This document shows, in pieces, positions 36,110 to 47,325 of a stretch of DNA of 64,000 bases. Both the position numbers and the translations under genes were made by a program. The notes below the pieces were generated by a model. That model ran no database searches, was not told where the DNA came from, and saw nothing but the letters and a program-made list of their open reading frames with translations. This DNA comes from DATARH01 sp035534855. Its GTDB lineage: Bacteria > Pseudomonadota > Alphaproteobacteria > ATCC43930 > CGMCC-115725. The DNA lies in contig DATLRD010000107.1 in NCBI GenBank assembly GCA_035534855.1, forward strand, positions 42,090 through 106,089. The letters run 5' to 3'. Positions within the stretch are counted from its first letter, which is position 1. Every line of letters begins with the position of its first letter.

Positions 36110-36520
36110 ATGGCCCGGAATGCAGAAATGCGGATCGGCGAATTATCGCGCCGTACCGGATACAACATTGAGACAATCCGCTATTACGAGCGTGTCGGAC
36201 TGCTCCCTCATCCACCTCGCAGCGCCTCCCGGTACCGGCTCTACGAAAGCAGCGACGCTCGCCGCCTGACATTCGTGCGGCGAGCGCGTGAATTGGGTTT
36301 CACGCTTGACGAGGTGCGGGCGCTGCTGGCGCTATCGGCGGAGCAGGCCGAGGATACCTGTACCGAGGTTCGTCGCGTTGCTGCCGGTCATCTTGCCGAC
36401 GTTCGAGCGAAGATTGCCGACCTACGTGCGATGGAGCGGGTGCTGTCGGATGCCGTGCGCCGCTGTGATGCCGGCGAGCGGCCCGGGTGTCCGCTGATCG
36501 ACACGCTTTCTGCGGCGTGA
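36110..36520 (+). CDS. merR: MerR-family mercury-type transcriptional regulator
   Basis: A 136-residue activator/repressor. The winged helix is MRIGELSRRTGYNIETIRYY, followed by a dimer helix. Cys84, Cys119 and Cys127 match in spacing (35 and 8) the three Hg(II)-binding Cys of MerR, with the ending CPLIDTL as in MerR. So mercury is the likely inducer; lead- or cadmium-type relatives have other Cys patterns. Start ATG at 36110 with GAGAGGT upstream. Divergent from merT. No merA (reductase) is in the window. Confidence 0.85.
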   Translation: MARNAEMRIGELSRRTGYNIETIRYYERVGLLPHPPRSASRYRLYESSDARRLTFVRRARELGFTLDEVRALLALSAEQAEDTCTEVRRVAAGHLADVRAKIADLRAMERVLSDAVRRCDAGERPGCPLIDTLSAA

Positions 36521-36641
36521 GTGCCGCAGTTTTTGGAACTTGTAGAGACTGCGACCCGGATGCCCGTACCGGATAATCGAGGTCCGGTTATGTATAAGCC
36601 CGGCCCTCTTCCTGGTTGCCCGGGGAATTGTAAAGTCAACC

Positions 36642-36669
36642 CGACCGCAGTGGGAGCAAACTGCGGTCG
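36642..36669. terminator. Hairpin between convergent genes
   Basis: A perfect 10-bp stem CGACCGCAGT/ACTGCGGTCG with an 8-nt loop between merR and the convergent small gene. There is no T tract on either strand, so termination is only likely from position and stability. Confidence 0.45.
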
Positions 36670-36675
36670 AAAGAG

Positions 36676-36915
36676 TTACTTCTTGCCCATCATTTTGGCC
36701 AGTTCCTCGGGCGGGATATCGGCTTTCCAGTTCTGCCCGGTGTTCCAGCCCCAGGGGCGGATCGCATTCCGCTGGGCGATCAGCCCGTCGATCTCACGCT
36801 CGACGGCGGCGGGGTCGCGCTCGCCGTTGGCCTTTTGGAGGTAAAGCTCGTAGAGCCTGTCCCAGATCTCGGTCAGGCGCGCGCGCTGCTCGGGGGTGAA
36901 ACCATCATCGGCCAT
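36676..36915 (-). CDS. Small protein, unknown function
   Basis: A 79-residue, charged, probably helical cytosolic protein: MADDGFTPEQRARLTEIWDR then a short ending with RPWGWNTGQNW and ELAKMMGKK. No family recognised. The codon use is that of the host. The start ATG at 36915 has no strong ribosome-binding site. It stands alone between merR (convergent) and the ABC exporter end (72 bp away). Confidence 0.6.
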   Translation of the reverse strand: MADDGFTPEQRARLTEIWDRLYELYLQKANGERDPAAVEREIDGLIAQRNAIRPWGWNTGQNWKADIPPEELAKMMGKK

Positions 36916-36987
36916 CGAATGTCACCGCGCCACCATGGCGCCCAGCGCCAAGGCTAGGGTTGCGACATTAACGGCCCGTTAATGCGC

Positions 36988-40584
<3,597 letters not shown>

Positions 40585-40585
40585 C

Positions 40586-41032
40586 TCAGCGCACCTTTTC
40601 TTCGCTGTGGGCGGTGCGCTCGGTATCGCTCAGCGTGCGCGGGTCGTCGACATCGACCGTCAGGTGCTCGGTCGGGCGCGGCGTCGCGGTGACGATGCTC
40701 ACGCCGTTGGGCGCGGAAAAGCGATGCCAGGTGTTTTGCGGCACGACGATCGTCGTCCCGGCGCCGACCGCGTGGCTTTCGAGGCCATCCTCAGTCATCA
40801 GGTAAATCGTGCACGCGCCGTCGACGATCTGCACCATCTCGTCGCCGTTGGGGTGCCGCTCCCACGCCGCTTCGCCGGTAAACTTGGCGCTGTAGAGGTT
40901 GCCGTCGCGATACGGCGCGAGCGTCACGAAGGCGCCGGTCGCCTTGCGCTCGGCCTCGGTCGATTCCGGCCGGCGCCCCTGCATCATCGGCATCTTCGCG
41001 AGCATGGCTTTGAGATCGAGGATCGTGGTCAC
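40586..41032 (-). CDS. Cupin domain protein
   Basis: A 148-residue single-domain cupin. Motif one includes ERHPNGDEMVQIVDG and motif two GAGTTIVVPQNTWHRFS, with the usual His/Glu ligands. It immediately precedes the ABC exporter gene, so the two are likely co-transcribed; whether they cooperate is unknown. The divergent neighbour is the uronate-dehydrogenase-like gene about 100 bp away. Confidence 0.85.
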   Translation of the reverse strand: MTTILDLKAMLAKMPMMQGRRPESTEAERKATGAFVTLAPYRDGNLYSAKFTGEAAWERHPNGDEMVQIVDGACTIYLMTEDGLESHAVGAGTTIVVPQNTWHRFSAPNGVSIVTATPRPTEHLTVDVDDPRTLSDTERTAHSEEKVR

Positions 41033-41136
41033 GTCTCCCTCCCGTCGCTGGCGGCTCGTCGGGCCGGCTTGGCTGGCGAATCCGTATCTTAGCGTTATGC
41101 TAGGGTTTTGCTGATCGACAAATTCGGAGGCAGGCG

Positions 41137-41952
41137 ATGCATCGGGTATTGATCACCGGGGCCGGCGGCGGGATCGGACGGTCGCTGCGCGAAACCCTGC
41201 GCGGGATCTATCCGGTGTTGCGCGTGTCAGACCGGGTGGCGATCGCCCCGGCGCGCCCAGAGGGACCTGGAATCGAAGAGGTCGACCAGACCGATATCAG
41301 CGACATGACGGCGGTGCAGCGCATGGTGGCCGGATGCGACGGCATCATCCATCTCGGCGGGATTTCGGGCGAGAACACCTGGGAGAATATCCTGCAGGGC
41401 AACATCATCGGCCTCTACAACGTGTTTGAGGCGGCGCGGCAGGCCGGGGTCAAGCGCATCGTGATGGCGACCTCGAACCACGCGGTCGGCTTCTACCGTC
41501 GCGACCAGACGATCGACCACAACGCGATGGTGCGCCCGGACAGCCGCTACGGCGTGTCGAAGGCCTTCAGCGAGGCGCTCGGCAGCCTCTATTCCGACAA
41601 GCACGGGATCGGGTTTTTCGGCGTGCGCATCGGCAATTTCGGCACACGGCCGATCGACAAGCGGCGGCTGGCGATCTGGATCAGCCCGCGCGACCTGACC
41701 CAGCTCGTGCGCATCGGGCTCGAACGCCCCGACATCCGCTACGAGATCGTCTACGGCGTCTCCAACAACCGCCGCTCCTGGTACGACAATTCCAACGCCT
41801 ATCGGCTCGGCTACAAGCCGCAGGACGATTCCGAGCCCTACGCCGCCGAAGTGCTGGCCGCCGAGCAGCCCGGCGCCCACCCGATCGCTGAAAAGTATCA
41901 AGGCGGCACGTTCTGCGCGGAGGAATACGACGCGAAGACCGAGCGGGACTAA
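41137..41952 (+). CDS. NAD(P)-dependent epimerase/uronate dehydrogenase-like
   Basis: A 271-residue extended short-chain dehydrogenase. The Rossmann loop is LITGAGGGIGRSL and the catalytic YxxxK is RYGVSKAF; MATSNHAVGFYRR and WISPRDLTQLVRIGLE strongly recall uronate dehydrogenases, which oxidise galacturonate or glucuronate to aldarolactones. No other uronate genes are near, so the substrate remains open. It ends two bases from the convergent arsC stop. Confidence 0.85.
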   Translation: MHRVLITGAGGGIGRSLRETLRGIYPVLRVSDRVAIAPARPEGPGIEEVDQTDISDMTAVQRMVAGCDGIIHLGGISGENTWENILQGNIIGLYNVFEAARQAGVKRIVMATSNHAVGFYRRDQTIDHNAMVRPDSRYGVSKAFSEALGSLYSDKHGIGFFGVRIGNFGTRPIDKRRLAIWISPRDLTQLVRIGLERPDIRYEIVYGVSNNRRSWYDNSNAYRLGYKPQDDSEPYAAEVLAAEQPGAHPIAEKYQGGTFCAEEYDAKTERD

Positions 41953-41954
41953 CC

Positions 41955-42296
41955 CTACAGCACAGACAGCACCTTTTCCGGCGGGCGGGCGAGCGCGGCC
42001 TTGTCGCCGGAGACGACGATCGGGCGTTCGACGGCGATCGGGTTTTTCGCCAGCGCCGCGATCAGCGCGTCTTCCGACAATTTCGCCGGATCGATCCCGG
42101 CCGCCGCGGCTTCCTTTTTGCGCACGATTGCCTTGGCCGGCAGCCCCATCTGGCGCAGCAGCGTCTTGAGCTGGGCCTCGGTGTAGGGCGTCTTGAGGTA
42201 TTCGACGATGGTCGGCTCTATGCCTTTGTCGCGCAGCAGCGCCAGGGTCTTGCGCGAGGTGTTGCAGCGCGGGTTGTGATAGATCGTGACCGCCAT
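41955..42296 (-). CDS. arsC: ArsC-family arsenate reductase (glutaredoxin type)
   Basis: A 113-residue reductase of the thioredoxin-fold ArsC family. The active Cys11 is in HNPRCNTSRKTL; the ending RPIVVSGDKAALARPPEKVL matches ArsC, including the Arg residues that hold arsenate. The ATG at 42296 is chosen because GGAGGG lies seven bases before it; an ATG two codons upstream is too close. No arsR or arsenite pump is near, so it may act on other substrates or with a distant pump. Confidence 0.9.
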   Translation of the reverse strand: MAVTIYHNPRCNTSRKTLALLRDKGIEPTIVEYLKTPYTEAQLKTLLRQMGLPAKAIVRKKEAAAAGIDPAKLSEDALIAALAKNPIAVERPIVVSGDKAALARPPEKVLSVL

Positions 42297-42324
42297 CGTC
42301 ATGCCCTCCGTAAGGCCCACCGGC

Positions 42325-42870
42325 TCATCGCTTCGGCGGCGGCTGGTTCGGGATGAGCGGATCGCTGCCCACGTCGCCGAACATCGTGCATTTCCAGTCG
42401 CCGAAGGTGGTACGATAGCACTTGCCTGTGCCGTCCGGCACATGCCGCAGGCCGCAGTTCTTGCCGACATTCCGCAAGGCTCCGGACCTGAACACCCGGT
42501 CACAGCTGTATTCGTCATAGCTTCCGCGGATCGCGTAGCGCTTGCCGTTGGGATTTGCGTCCTGCGGCCGTTCGACGAGGCTCAAACTGCTCCACGGGAT
42601 ACCCGGCGCGACCTGAACCTCGACGTGATCGAGGAGGGTGAGCAGCGTGTTGCTCTCGCCCTCGAGGGCGCATTGGACATAGCTCGCCGCTAGGCCGGGC
42701 GAGATCTGCCCGGCCGTCGGTTCACTCGTCGATCCGCAACGATATGGATCGGGTGCATCGTATTTTGTACCGATACCTTGCTGTGGAATCAGAATGCCTG
42801 CAGCATGCAAACTACATGCACAGAAAAGATACGACACTATGGTTATCCCCAGAATAATCGCATGCTTCAT
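42325..42870 (-). CDS. Secreted Cys-rich protein, unknown function
   Basis: A 181-residue precursor. MKHAIILGITIVSYLFCAC followed by SLHAAG is a clear signal peptide, starting at 42870. The mature part has several Cys (YRCGS, VQCAL, YSCDR, KNCGL, GKCYR, WKCTM), so disulphides in the periplasm are likely; a Pro-rich tail ends it. The first third and its upstream region are noticeably A+T richer than the neighbours. No family recognised. It ends 28 bp from arsC, on the same strand. Confidence 0.7.
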   Translation of the reverse strand: MKHAIILGITIVSYLFCACSLHAAGILIPQQGIGTKYDAPDPYRCGSTSEPTAGQISPGLAASYVQCALEGESNTLLTLLDHVEVQVAPGIPWSSLSLVERPQDANPNGKRYAIRGSYDEYSCDRVFRSGALRNVGKNCGLRHVPDGTGKCYRTTFGDWKCTMFGDVGSDPLIPNQPPPKR

Positions 42871-43104
42871 AGATTTTGATTCCTTGTACCACCCGTGCGA
42901 CAGGCAGATTTTAATGTCAAGCTGGTGAGGGAAGCGAGCCGCCATCACCGGCGACTACTGTGTCCTGAAGCCGCAGTGGCGACGGGTGATCGGAACGTGG
43001 CGTTGACGATCCCGGGCGAGTCGGCAGCGGGTCGCCACGGCCAGGATGTTGCAAACCGGCCGGACTCTCGGCAGAACATCCCGTAGATCAGTTCGGGAAT
43101 TCAC

Positions 43105-44349
43105 ATGCGGCTTAACGACGAAGAGAAGGCGATGCTTGCCGGCGAACTGGGCGAACCGCGGCGCTGGGCGATTGCGCACCAGATCGCGGTCGGCGGGTTT
43201 TTCGACGCCGCGGATTTCGTGCCGGTGTCGCAGGCGCATATCATGGCCGACACCGAATCGCTCGGTGAGGCAGGCGTTGCCTTTCTCGAAGGCCTGGCAG
43301 CGGCGCCCGCGGCGGAGCGGCGAGTGCAGGTGCCGACGATCACCGACCCGCGCGGGCTCGATTTCGAGACCTACAAGCGGCTCGGCCAGACCGAGGCGAT
43401 GGCGGCGCTGGAGGGACGCGCGACCGCCGCATTCCGCGAATTCGGCGTGCTGATGACCGATACCTGCATCAACTATCAGACGATCCTGCCACCGGTGCGC
43501 GGCGAGCACCTGGCGATGGGCGACACCGGCGTAACGATCTATGCCAACAGCGTGTTCGGGGCGCGTAGCAATTTCGAGGGCGGGCCGTCGGCGCTTGCCG
43601 CCGGCTTGACCGGGCGGACCCCGCGCTATGGCTATCATCTCGATGCCGAGCGCCGGGCGACGCGCCACTTCCGCGTCGAGACGGCGCCGTGCGACCTCAG
43701 CGAATGGGGCGCGCTCGGCGGCATCATCGGCCGGGAGTGCGGCTCGTACTGGGAGGTACCGCTGATCGAGGGCCCGGCTGAACTCACAGGGGCGCCTCCC
43801 GGCTCCGACGCGCTCAAGCATTTCGGCGCGGCGATGGCGAGCTATGGCTCCGTCGCGCTGTTCCATATGCCTGGCATCACCCCCGAGCCGGCCGAATTCG
43901 CCGGCCGCAGGCCGCCGGCGACCCAAATCGGCCGCGCAGAGATCGACGCCTTTCTCGCTTCCTACGAAGCGAAGGGCGACAAGGTCGATGTCGTCGTGTT
44001 TGCCGCGCCGCAATTGTCGCTGATCGAGATGGCCGCGGTCGCCGACGCGCTCGACGGGCGCCGCGTCCATGCCGAGACGACGCTGTTGGTCGCGACCTCG
44101 CCCGAGATCAAATCCGCCGCCGATCGCATGGGGCTGACCGCGCGGATCGAGGCGTCGGGCGCCGTCGTCGCGGCCGGCATCTGCTTTTACCAGAGCTATG
44201 CCGGCGAGATGGCGGCGGCCAATGGCTGGCAGCGGCTGCTGACCAACTCGGCCAAGCTCACCAACATCATCGGCGGCTACGGCTACCGGCCGACGCTCGC
44301 GAGCCTCGAGCGCTGCGTCGCCTCGGCTGTTGCCGGGCGGATCGTGTGA
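43105..44349 (+). CDS. Aconitase X, large (catalytic) subunit
   Basis: A 414-residue AcnX large subunit (DUF521). Marks are MRLNDEEKAML, DTCINYQTILPPVRGEHLA with an Fe-S-cluster Cys, TIYANSVFGARSNFEGGPSA and the C-terminal GICFYQSYAG with TNSAKLTNI. In bacteria such enzymes are cis-3-hydroxy-L-proline dehydratases; archaeal ones dehydrate phosphomevalonate. The small subunit follows with a 1-base overlap. No proline-racemase-type gene is adjacent, so the substrate is inferred from the family only. Confidence 0.9.
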   Translation: MRLNDEEKAMLAGELGEPRRWAIAHQIAVGGFFDAADFVPVSQAHIMADTESLGEAGVAFLEGLAAAPAAERRVQVPTITDPRGLDFETYKRLGQTEAMAALEGRATAAFREFGVLMTDTCINYQTILPPVRGEHLAMGDTGVTIYANSVFGARSNFEGGPSALAAGLTGRTPRYGYHLDAERRATRHFRVETAPCDLSEWGALGGIIGRECGSYWEVPLIEGPAELTGAPPGSDALKHFGAAMASYGSVALFHMPGITPEPAEFAGRRPPATQIGRAEIDAFLASYEAKGDKVDVVVFAAPQLSLIEMAAVADALDGRRVHAETTLLVATSPEIKSAADRMGLTARIEASGAVVAAGICFYQSYAGEMAAANGWQRLLTNSAKLTNIIGGYGYRPTLASLERCVASAVAGRIV

Positions 44350-44768
44350 TGCCGATCACCCTCAAATGCCATCGCGGCATCGGCCCGGCGGTGACCGGCA
44401 CGGCGCTCGTCGCCAAGGACAATTTCAGCGCCCGCTACGACCTCGACCGCAAGGCCGGCGTGTTTTCCCGGCCAAGCCACGCGCTCGCCGGGCAGACCTA
44501 CCGGGGCCGCATCCTGGTGCTCGACCAAGCCAAGGGCGGCGTCGCGACCGCGTGGATGCTGCACGAGATGAAGGCGCGAGACGTTGTGCCGCTGGCGCTG
44601 GTGTTCAACCGGGTCAACCCGATCCTGGCGCAGGGTGCGGCGCTCGGCGCGGTGACGATGGTCGACCGTTTCGACGGAGACGTGACCGACCTGATCCGCA
44701 CCGGCGATACGCTGCGCATCGACCCGGAAGCCGGCACGGTCGAGATTCTGAACCGCGAATCCGACTAA
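44349..44768 (+). CDS. Aconitase X, small (swivel) subunit
   Basis: A 139-residue DUF126 swivelling domain that completes the AcnX active site. The conserved part is FSRPSHALAGQTYRGRILV with the Ser/Gly substrate loop; DQAKGGVATAWMLHEM follows. The ATG at 44349 overlaps the large-subunit stop (TGATG). Together the two genes encode a full enzyme. Confidence 0.9.
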   Translation: MPITLKCHRGIGPAVTGTALVAKDNFSARYDLDRKAGVFSRPSHALAGQTYRGRILVLDQAKGGVATAWMLHEMKARDVVPLALVFNRVNPILAQGAALGAVTMVDRFDGDVTDLIRTGDTLRIDPEAGTVEILNRESD

Positions 44769-44840
44769 TTATCGCGCGTCGCCACCGTTGCTGGTTTCGG
44801 GTAGTCTCCTATCGCCGTCAAGCATCGAGGAGCGTCGGCG

Positions 44841-45905
44841 ATGTCCACGGTCTACCGCTACACGCTGCCGGTCGATCAGACCGAGTGGAAATTCGAGGGC
44901 AACGCTGAAGCCGCCTTCACCTGGGAGTATGACGAAAACCGGGCCGGGCTCTTGCAGCTTTACGACAAGGGCAAGCGCCAGCAATGGGACGCGGCCGAGC
45001 GCATCGATTGGAGCCAGGACCTCGACCCGGAAAACCCGATGCTGCTCGATGACCGGGTGATCCCGATCTTCGGCTCGCCGGTATGGGACAAGATGAATGC
45101 GGCCGAGCGCCGCCAGGTGCGCCACCATCTGCAGGCCTCGCAGATCTCGCAATTCATGCACGGCGAGCAGGGGGCGCTGATCGCCACCGCCAAGATCGTG
45201 CAGACCGTCCCCGACCTTGACGCGAAATTCTATGCGGCCACCCAGGTGATGGATGAGGCACGCCATGTCGAGGCGTATTCGCGCCTGCTGCACGACAAGT
45301 TCGAACTCGCCTACCCGATCACCCACGGCCTCAAATCGCTGCTGGAGAGCGGGCTCAGCGACCGCCGCTGGGACATGACGTATCTGACCATGCAGATCCT
45401 CATCGAAGGGCTGGCGTTGGCTGCGTTCCAGCGCATCCGCGACCAGTCGCGAAATCCGCTCGCCGCGGCGGTCAACGCCTATGTGATGCAGGACGAGGCG
45501 CGTCACGTCGCGTTCGGCCGTCTGGCATTGCGCGACTACTACCCGCAGCTCAGCGACGCCGAGCGCGCCGAGCGGGAGGAGTTCGTCGTCGACGCGTGCT
45601 GGCACATGCGTGACCGCTTCAACCAGCTCGAAGTGTGGCAGCGTCTGGGCCTGCCGGTCGAGGATTGCCTGGCGCTGGTCGACCAGTCGGAAACGATGCA
45701 GGTGTTCCGCAGCCGCATCTTCAGCCGCATCGTGCCGACCGTGCGCGATATCGGCCTGTGGGGCGAGAAGGTGCAGGAGGCTTTCGCCGCAATGGGGGCG
45801 ATCCAGTTCGCTGAAGTCGACGCCGCCGCGCTGCTCGAGCACGACGCTCAGGTCGCCGCCGAGTTCGACGCCGCGGCGCGGCTCAAGGACGCGGCGGTCG
45901 AGTAG
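44841..45905 (+). CDS. Ferritin-like diiron oxygenase-type protein
   Basis: A 354-residue helical protein with two diiron half-sites: GEQGALIATAKI and MDEARHVEAY in the first half, MQDEARHVAFGRLAL in the second (ExxH pairs). This pattern fits the ferritin-like superfamily that includes N-oxygenases and desaturase-like enzymes. The substrate is unknown. It starts at an ATG 72 bp after the AcnX small-subunit gene on the same strand, so a common transcript is possible but not needed. Confidence 0.8.
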   Translation: MSTVYRYTLPVDQTEWKFEGNAEAAFTWEYDENRAGLLQLYDKGKRQQWDAAERIDWSQDLDPENPMLLDDRVIPIFGSPVWDKMNAAERRQVRHHLQASQISQFMHGEQGALIATAKIVQTVPDLDAKFYAATQVMDEARHVEAYSRLLHDKFELAYPITHGLKSLLESGLSDRRWDMTYLTMQILIEGLALAAFQRIRDQSRNPLAAAVNAYVMQDEARHVAFGRLALRDYYPQLSDAERAEREEFVVDACWHMRDRFNQLEVWQRLGLPVEDCLALVDQSETMQVFRSRIFSRIVPTVRDIGLWGEKVQEAFAAMGAIQFAEVDAAALLEHDAQVAAEFDAAARLKDAAVE

Positions 45906-45929
45906 GGCGCGTCGACGGGCGGTGGCGCA

Positions 45930-47180
45930 TCAGTCCGGCAGGCCGAACACCTCTTCCGGTTCGTTTAGGCCGCGCACCGGGTGAAAGCCGAGCGAGACGA
46001 GCGTGCGCGGGCAGGCGGCGGCAAACGCCTGGGAGGTGACGAGCGGCCGCATGACCCGCTTGGTCAGTCCTTCGAGCCGGGCGGCAAGGTTGACCGCCGG
46101 GCCGATGGCGGTGAAATCGAGCCGTTCGGCGGCGCCGACATTGCCGTAGATCACCTCGCCCAAATGCAGCCCGATGCCGATCAGGATGTCGGGCCGCCCG
46201 GCCTGGCGCCGGTCGCCGTTGATCGAGTCGAGTCGCGCGAGCCCCTCGGTCGCGGCGTCGAGCGCGCGGGCCGTCGTCGAGGTGAAATCGCCCTCCTCGC
46301 CAGTCGGAAAGATCGCCAGCACCCCGTCGCCGATGAATTTCAGCACCTCGCCCTGGCGCTCGTGGATCGGCGACGCGATCGCGTCGAAATAATCGTCGAG
46401 CAGTGCGATCATCTCGCTGGCGTCGAGCCGGTCGGACAGGGCGGTAAAGCCGCGCAGATCGGTCGCCATGATGACCGCGTTGAGGCTGACGCCTTCGCCG
46501 CGCCGCACCTGCCCGGCAAGCACGCGGCGGCTCGCCTCTGGGCCGAGATAGGTGCCGAGCAGGTTGGCGCTGACCCGGCGCACCGCCCGTGAATCGACGA
46601 TCGCCGCGAGCGCCGGAACTACATCGAGCAGCGCGCCGACATGCGCCTCGGTAAAGCCGCCGGTACGGTCGGTCGTCCAGGTCACGACCGGCCAACGTTC
46701 CAGAAACGGGTTGAGCGGCATCGCCAGGTATTCGGTGCCGCCAGCGGCGCGGATCTCGCCGAGCAGCGGAAATTCCGGGTGATCGCGGTCGAGCCGGCGC
46801 CGAAACGGTTCGCCGCGCTCGATCGTGCTGCGGATCGGGCTGCGCAGGTATTCGTCGGTTCCATCGGCGCCGTGCGCGATGTGGATTTCCTCAGTCAGTG
46901 CGCGGGGCCGCGACCAGCGCACCGCGAGCCCGGAGATCAGCGGATGCAGCGTGCCGAAATGCAGCGTCGCCCGCGCCAGCGGCACGCCTTGGCCGACCAG
47001 CCGCCAACACAACTCGTCGAGAAACTTCACGTCGCTTTCGCCCCGATCGGCGGCGCCGAGAATCCATCTCGCCACGTCGCCGCCGGCGATCGGCAGGCCA
47101 CCGCCGGCGTGCGATGCGGCGACGCGAAACAGCGAGTTGCCGGTCCGAGCGGCGGGCTCGGTTACCAGGGTGTCGTTCAT
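45930..47180 (-). CDS. Class III adenylate/guanylate cyclase domain protein
   Basis: A 416-residue protein whose C-terminal 190 residues are a class III cyclase catalytic domain: ATDLRGFTALSD (first metal Asp), LKFIGDGVLAIF (Lys for base recognition and second metal Asp), and AIGPAVNLAARLE (transition-state Asn and Arg). All catalytic residues appear present. The N-terminal ~215 residues are of a type often fused to such domains, probably sensory. Start ATG at 47180 with GAGGAA upstream; the long frame to 47537 is antisense of the next gene. Soluble; probably makes cAMP. Confidence 0.88.
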   Translation of the reverse strand: MNDTLVTEPAARTGNSLFRVAASHAGGGLPIAGGDVARWILGAADRGESDVKFLDELCWRLVGQGVPLARATLHFGTLHPLISGLAVRWSRPRALTEEIHIAHGADGTDEYLRSPIRSTIERGEPFRRRLDRDHPEFPLLGEIRAAGGTEYLAMPLNPFLERWPVVTWTTDRTGGFTEAHVGALLDVVPALAAIVDSRAVRRVSANLLGTYLGPEASRRVLAGQVRRGEGVSLNAVIMATDLRGFTALSDRLDASEMIALLDDYFDAIASPIHERQGEVLKFIGDGVLAIFPTGEEGDFTSTTARALDAATEGLARLDSINGDRRQAGRPDILIGIGLHLGEVIYGNVGAAERLDFTAIGPAVNLAARLEGLTKRVMRPLVTSQAFAAACPRTLVSLGFHPVRGLNEPEEVFGLPD

Positions 47181-47325
47181 CGGCGCGTTTCCTCGGACGA
47201 TGCGGCGGCCACTGCGCTGCGGCATAGATAGGGGCGCGGCGGCCCGGCTGCGATAGAGGCGCCGTTTCCTTGGCCGGCCAGGTGGTCTAACCTCGCGCAT
47301 TCCCTGCAACCGCGAGGCCTCCGCG

